From NCBI GenBank assembly GCA_028641055.1, contig CM054060.1, positions 163,654,696-163,718,695 on the forward strand: 64,000 bases of DNA. Reading direction: 5' to 3'. Shown here in pieces: positions 60,501 through 64,000 of the stretch; position 1 is the stretch's first letter; every line of letters starts with the position of its first letter. A program made the translations under genes and the position numbers. This stretch comes from Alopecurus myosuroides (lineage: Eukaryota > Streptophyta > Magnoliopsida > Poales > Poaceae). Under the pieces are notes generated by a model. That model saw only the letters and a program-made list of their open reading frames with translations. It had not been told where the DNA came from and made no database searches.

Positions 60501-61042
60501 AATGGTATCAGAGCATGTCTGCCTGTAGGATCCCTTTTACTGGTCGCAGTTGAGTCTAGAAACTATTTTGTAGCTATATAGGAAAAATGAAACGTGAGAG
60601 TAGGAATTCTGTTCTTTTATTTCTTTCCCCACCCACCCTCCCTTTTCTGGTAAGGAAGTGCAACGTTGTTTTCTCTTCTCACCTAAACTTTCAAGTTAGG
60701 TTTTCACGTATCCTGGTTTCTCTAGGATAGGTATATCTACTAGACCATAGGAATGGAGGTGGTTGTGACATGATTTATCATGTTGCCTACTCACGATTGA
60801 GAACGGAGGCGTGTAAGCCCCGGAAGCAGATCCTCTATTCCTTAAGCAGTAGATATTTATCCTTTAGAAGCCTGGATGGGGTTTTCCGTAGTACCTCAGG
60901 AGTGTTTGGTCTCGTGTTTCCCCAATGTTGCTTCGATATCTTGTTCTTCTCAACATCCTTTTCGTCCGTTGAAACCTTGTTGTTGCTTGCCACTTCAGTT
61001 TTTCTACCGGCGTCTAATCAAAACTTCCCCGATCATCTGCAG
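60501..61042 (+). promoter_or_regulatory. Primer-binding site and leader of element E
   Basis: TGGTATCAGAGC at 60503-60514 matches the initiator tRNA-Met primer site. The leader matches that of A but carries an extra segment of about 170 bp (roughly 60710-60880). A frame from the ATG at 60770 runs into the extra ORF, but A lacks this start, so 61043 is the better start. CATCTGCAG immediately before 61043 looks like a splice acceptor in both elements. Confidence 0.75.
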
Positions 61043-61858
61043 ATGGATCTCAGGTTCTACCCGCAGGTGGTTCGTATGACTCGTTGCGAGAACACTGCCG
61101 GTTATCCGGAGATGCTGAGAGACATGGTCACTTTTCTGGTGTTCCGTTGGGCACCAGAGTACCAGGTCTACGAGCAGCAGCGAGAGTTTGACCAGACCTA
61201 CTACCAGGCTATCGTCTACATTCTGTCAGATGATGGCATGAGCGTTGTCCACCGCTACGAGGCAGTAGGTTCCACAGTGGATATGGCTGTGCAGCAGGCA
61301 GCTTATGTGAGTCTCACCGTCCTTCGTGCTGACTACTGGGGGTTTGACGATTCTATCTACCGCCACATTCCCCATGGTTACATCACTTCGGAGGGAGCTC
61401 ACTTCACTCTCTACGATAACTTGGATGTCTACGAGCATGATAACTCCAGGCTGCACACCACCGCTCAGTTCGTGAGGCACAGTGACGCAGTTGCCAGCAC
61501 ACTATCTCAGGAGTTGGCTTCAGTCAGAGAACAACTCTACCTTGCTTTGACTCGTCTGGCGACTTACACCACAGACTTTGTTGGAGATGAGCGCTTTGCA
61601 CGTTTCGATCAGCCAGTTGGTCGTCGTCTGCCAGATGCTGGAGGTTACGAGCCGATCAGAGGTCCACTCCTTAACCTCGGTGCTGGTTACACTGGGATTC
61701 CACGCTTTGGAGCACAGGGAGTCGACGCTATGTACTTCACCACACCTAGAATCGCTCTCAGACCACGTCAGATCTACGTGGATCGTCGTTCTACCTACTT
61801 TCGTGGGCGTGCTCCTCACCGTACCTCTCGCCGTACTCCTAGCCGCCGTCCTGCGTGA
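61043..61858 (+). CDS. Extra ORF between primer-binding site and gag; dsRBD-like pattern
   Basis: Encodes 271 residues from the ATG shared with element A. Residues about 20-95 follow the order helix, PEYQV loop, two strands (YYQAIVYIL, VHRYEAVGS), then a helix AVQQAAYVSLTVL. This is the spacing of a double-stranded-RNA-binding domain, although the basic KKxAK residues that contact RNA are not present. The middle is acidic to neutral, and the last 35 or so residues are Arg-rich (RRSTYFRGRAPHRTSRR), which could bind nucleic acid. It is not gag, which starts separately at 62068. Extra ORFs before gag are known in some plant Gypsy lineages, but I do not recognise this one. The dsRBD reading is inference. 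Confidence 0.65.
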   Translation: MDLRFYPQVVRMTRCENTAGYPEMLRDMVTFLVFRWAPEYQVYEQQREFDQTYYQAIVYILSDDGMSVVHRYEAVGSTVDMAVQQAAYVSLTVLRADYWGFDDSIYRHIPHGYITSEGAHFTLYDNLDVYEHDNSRLHTTAQFVRHSDAVASTLSQELASVREQLYLALTRLATYTTDFVGDERFARFDQPVGRRLPDAGGYEPIRGPLLNLGAGYTGIPRFGAQGVDAMYFTTPRIALRPRQIYVDRRSTYFRGRAPHRTSRRTPSRRPA

Positions 61859-62067
61859 TGAGCACGGGAGTACCGATGTATCCATTCTTAGCTATGTTTA
61901 GTTATCCTTTGGCATTCGAACCATTTATGGTGTGTTGGATATTCTGATGTATTTGAACATGTGATGATGTACCTGTTGGTTATCTATTCATATGTCGGAA
62001 TAATCTCTCTTTCGGTTTCCAAGTCTATCCTTTTCTATTGTTGTGCTAAAATGCATTTCCATTCAGG

Positions 62068-64000
62068 ATGCCGCCAACAAGGAACAACCCGCCTGAGCCA
62101 CCGCCAATCACGGAGCTGTTGACTCAGATGACCCAAGTCATGGCACAGATGGCCCAGTTTCAGACTAATCAGCACAACAACCAGACGGCTCCACGAGTCA
62201 GCATCAAGGAGTTCCTCAGTTTGGGTCCGAGAGCTTTCGTGGCCACACGCGAGCCTCTGGATGCTGATGACTGGATCCGTGAGATAGCTAAGGCTCTGGA
62301 GATTGCTCATGTAGCTGAGGAAGACAAGGTCAAGTATGCCTCCTATCTGCTGAAGGGTCAGGCAGCTACTTGGTGGGAAAACTACCAGGCCATGAGAGCT
62401 GGCTTTCCAATCACGTGGGCTTGTTTCAAGGAAGCCTTCCTGAAGCACCACATTCCAGATGGTCTCATGGAAAGGATGCGTGAAGAGTTTTGCTCACTCA
62501 AGCAGGGCAAGCTGGACGTCATCGGGTACTAGAGTGAGTTCAATCGCCTCACTCGTTACGCTGGTGATGAGGTGTCCACTGAGGCTAAGAAGATGGCAAG
62601 GTTCCGCAGAGGTTTTAACCCGAAACTCAAGTACGCCCTCACCAACATCAAGGCCAACAACTTCGAGGAGCTCGTTAACACCGCGCTCAATGAAGAAAAT
62701 GGGCGCAAGGCGTTCGAGGAGTCTCGCAAGCACTCGCGTGAGGGTGGTTCCTCCTCCAACATGACCACCCCTCCGCAGAAGCGCCGCATCTGGGTGCCAA
62801 ATGGTGCTGTCACTCGGGCTCCATACGCCCAAGCTTCTCCAGGCTTCGCTCCCCGCCCACCCAACCCTGCTCAGATGCATGATCAGAGGGCTTCGATGGG
62901 GCAGCCAAGGCCAGGACCTCCTCGTGTCGTCACTTGCTACAAGTGCAAGCAGACGGGGCACTACGCTGACAAGTGCACGTAGAGGCAGCTACCTCCACCA
63001 CCACCTCGTCCCAACACAAACCAGGCAATGGTGCGCGCTCCCCCGCCTAAGGCCTTCAACTCCAACAACAGGCCTGTCGGGAGGACCGCAAGGGTGAATC
63101 ATGTCAAGATCGACAAAGCTGAGGAAGCTCCTGACGTCGTTCTCGGTACATTTCCCGTAAACTCTATTCCAGCTAAAGTGTTGTTTGATACCGGAGCATC
63201 ACATTTCTTCGTGTCAAAGATCTTTGCGACAGCAATTAAACTCCCTTTTGTTGGTTTGGGTTCCCCGCTAGTAGTAAACTCCCCTGGAGCAACTATGCAA
63301 ACGTCCAAGATCAGTCATAGAAATCAAATTCTAATTGGAGGCCACATTTTCCTTGCTTCTCTCATACTGCTTGGCAATTCTGACATTGATGTCATTCTTG
63401 GTATGGTTTGGCTGAAAGCCAATAAAGCTAGAATTGACTGTGCTCAGAAGTCAATAACTCTATCCCACCCTTCTGGCCAGATAGTCTATTCTCCAAATGA
63501 ATCAAGTTCCTTTCAGCTATGCAACCTCGATGCAAAACCTCTTCCTTCACTTGAAAATGTTCCGGTGGTTTGCGAATTCCCTGACGTCTTTCCAGAAGAG
63601 TTGCCAGCGATGCCTCCGGACAGAGCTGTTGAGTTCATGATCGAGCTTGAGCCAGGTACTGCTCCAATCTCTAAGCATCCCTACAAGATACGAACTCCCG
63701 AGCTGAAGTTGTTGAAGGAACAAATTGATATGTACATGGAAAAAGGTTACATTCAACCTAGTTCCTCGGCTTGGGGTTCCCCAACTCTGTTCGTTGCGAA
63801 GAAGGATCACACAAAGAGACTCGTTGTTGACTATCGTCCTCTTAACGAGAAAACCATCAAAAAAAAGTATCCAATCCCTCGCATCGATGATCTTTTTGAT
63901 CAACTTGCTGGAGCCTCAATATTCTCCAAGTTAGACTTGAGAATGGGTTACCATCAAATAAAGATCAGAAAAGAGGATATTCCAAAGACAGCTTTCACCA
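62068..64000 (+). pseudogene. Gag-Pol of element E, two TAG stops, cut by window edge
   Basis: Gag opens at 62068 (PPITELLTQMTQVMAQMAQF, then the gag core with ATWWENYQAM). TAG at 62530 and TAG at 62980, inside the CCHC knuckle region (CYKCKQTGHYADKC), interrupt an otherwise continuous frame. It then stays open to 64000: protease (DTGAS at 63187-63201) and the first half of reverse transcriptase, up to the [11 protein letters not shown] block. The protease-end motif reads GMVW where GMDW is usual. It is about as close to the polyprotein of A as its LTR is. The missing right end should hold the rest of pol, chromodomain and 3' LTR. Confidence 0.9.

Noticed and set aside
60770..61042. N-terminal extension of the extra ORF from the ATG at 60770
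   Set aside because: The first part lies in a segment absent from element A, and similarity between the elements in protein terms begins only at 61043.

Overview
The window looks like plant nuclear DNA from a large grass genome, most probably Triticeae (wheat, barley or rye). It is almost entirely nested retrotransposons. I see no intact single-copy host gene. The only host-gene trace is a decayed receptor-kinase fragment. The species call rests on element types (very long Gypsy LTRs, Tat-lineage elements with antisense genes, L1-type LINEs ending in a CGAAAAAAA tail, a Mutator MITE, a CACTA end) and is an inference.

Layout. Element A (1-12774, minus strand) is a Ty3/Gypsy chromovirus cluster in the order truncated LTR, gag-pol, full 4.6-kb LTR, start of another internal region. 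It sits in a CACTA terminus (12775-12861). A Mutator-type MITE with a 9-bp target duplication follows (12897-13051). Element B (13106-23703, plus) is a complete young Tat-lineage Gypsy element: two 455-bp LTRs differing at one base and target duplication AAGAC. From 23709 to 28108 lie low-complexity DNA, a hairpin-bounded element, the kinase pseudogene and a LINE tail. Element C (28109 to about 36590, plus) is a decayed Tat-like element whose LTR is split by a 5'-truncated LINE. A Copia fragment (36700-38745, minus) and a minus-strand LINE follow. The LINE is split by element D (39064-54343, plus; LTRs 896 and 886 bp; target duplication CCTTC). The rest of the LINE ends at a partial LTR (55377-56160), which is interrupted by element E (56161 to the window end, plus), a relative of A with a 4.34-kb LTR.

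Two accessory systems stand out. First, B and D (and, decayed, C) carry a multi-exon gene antisense to gag-pol in their 3' half. In B I can splice six GT-AG exons into one uninterrupted 2700-nt reading frame (899 residues), driven by a TATAAATA promoter beside the 3' LTR and preceded by a 5'-UTR intron. D has the same octamer and eight exons. The gag-pol of B, in contrast, is broken and lacks a Gag core. Second, A and E carry an extra sense ORF between the primer-binding site and gag. Its spacing of conserved residues resembles a double-stranded-RNA-binding domain, which would fit an anti-silencing or RNA-packaging role; this is inference.

Other patterns: premature stops in the gag-pol frames are almost all TAG, several at sites consistent with C-to-T change in the plant CHG methylation context. 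In B and D the Gag frame starts inside the 5' LTR and reads through the primer-binding site. In D, copies of the polypurine-tract motif are arrayed inside pol. Coordinates of exons, LTRs and target duplications were read by hand; family names finer than lineage were not checked against a database.
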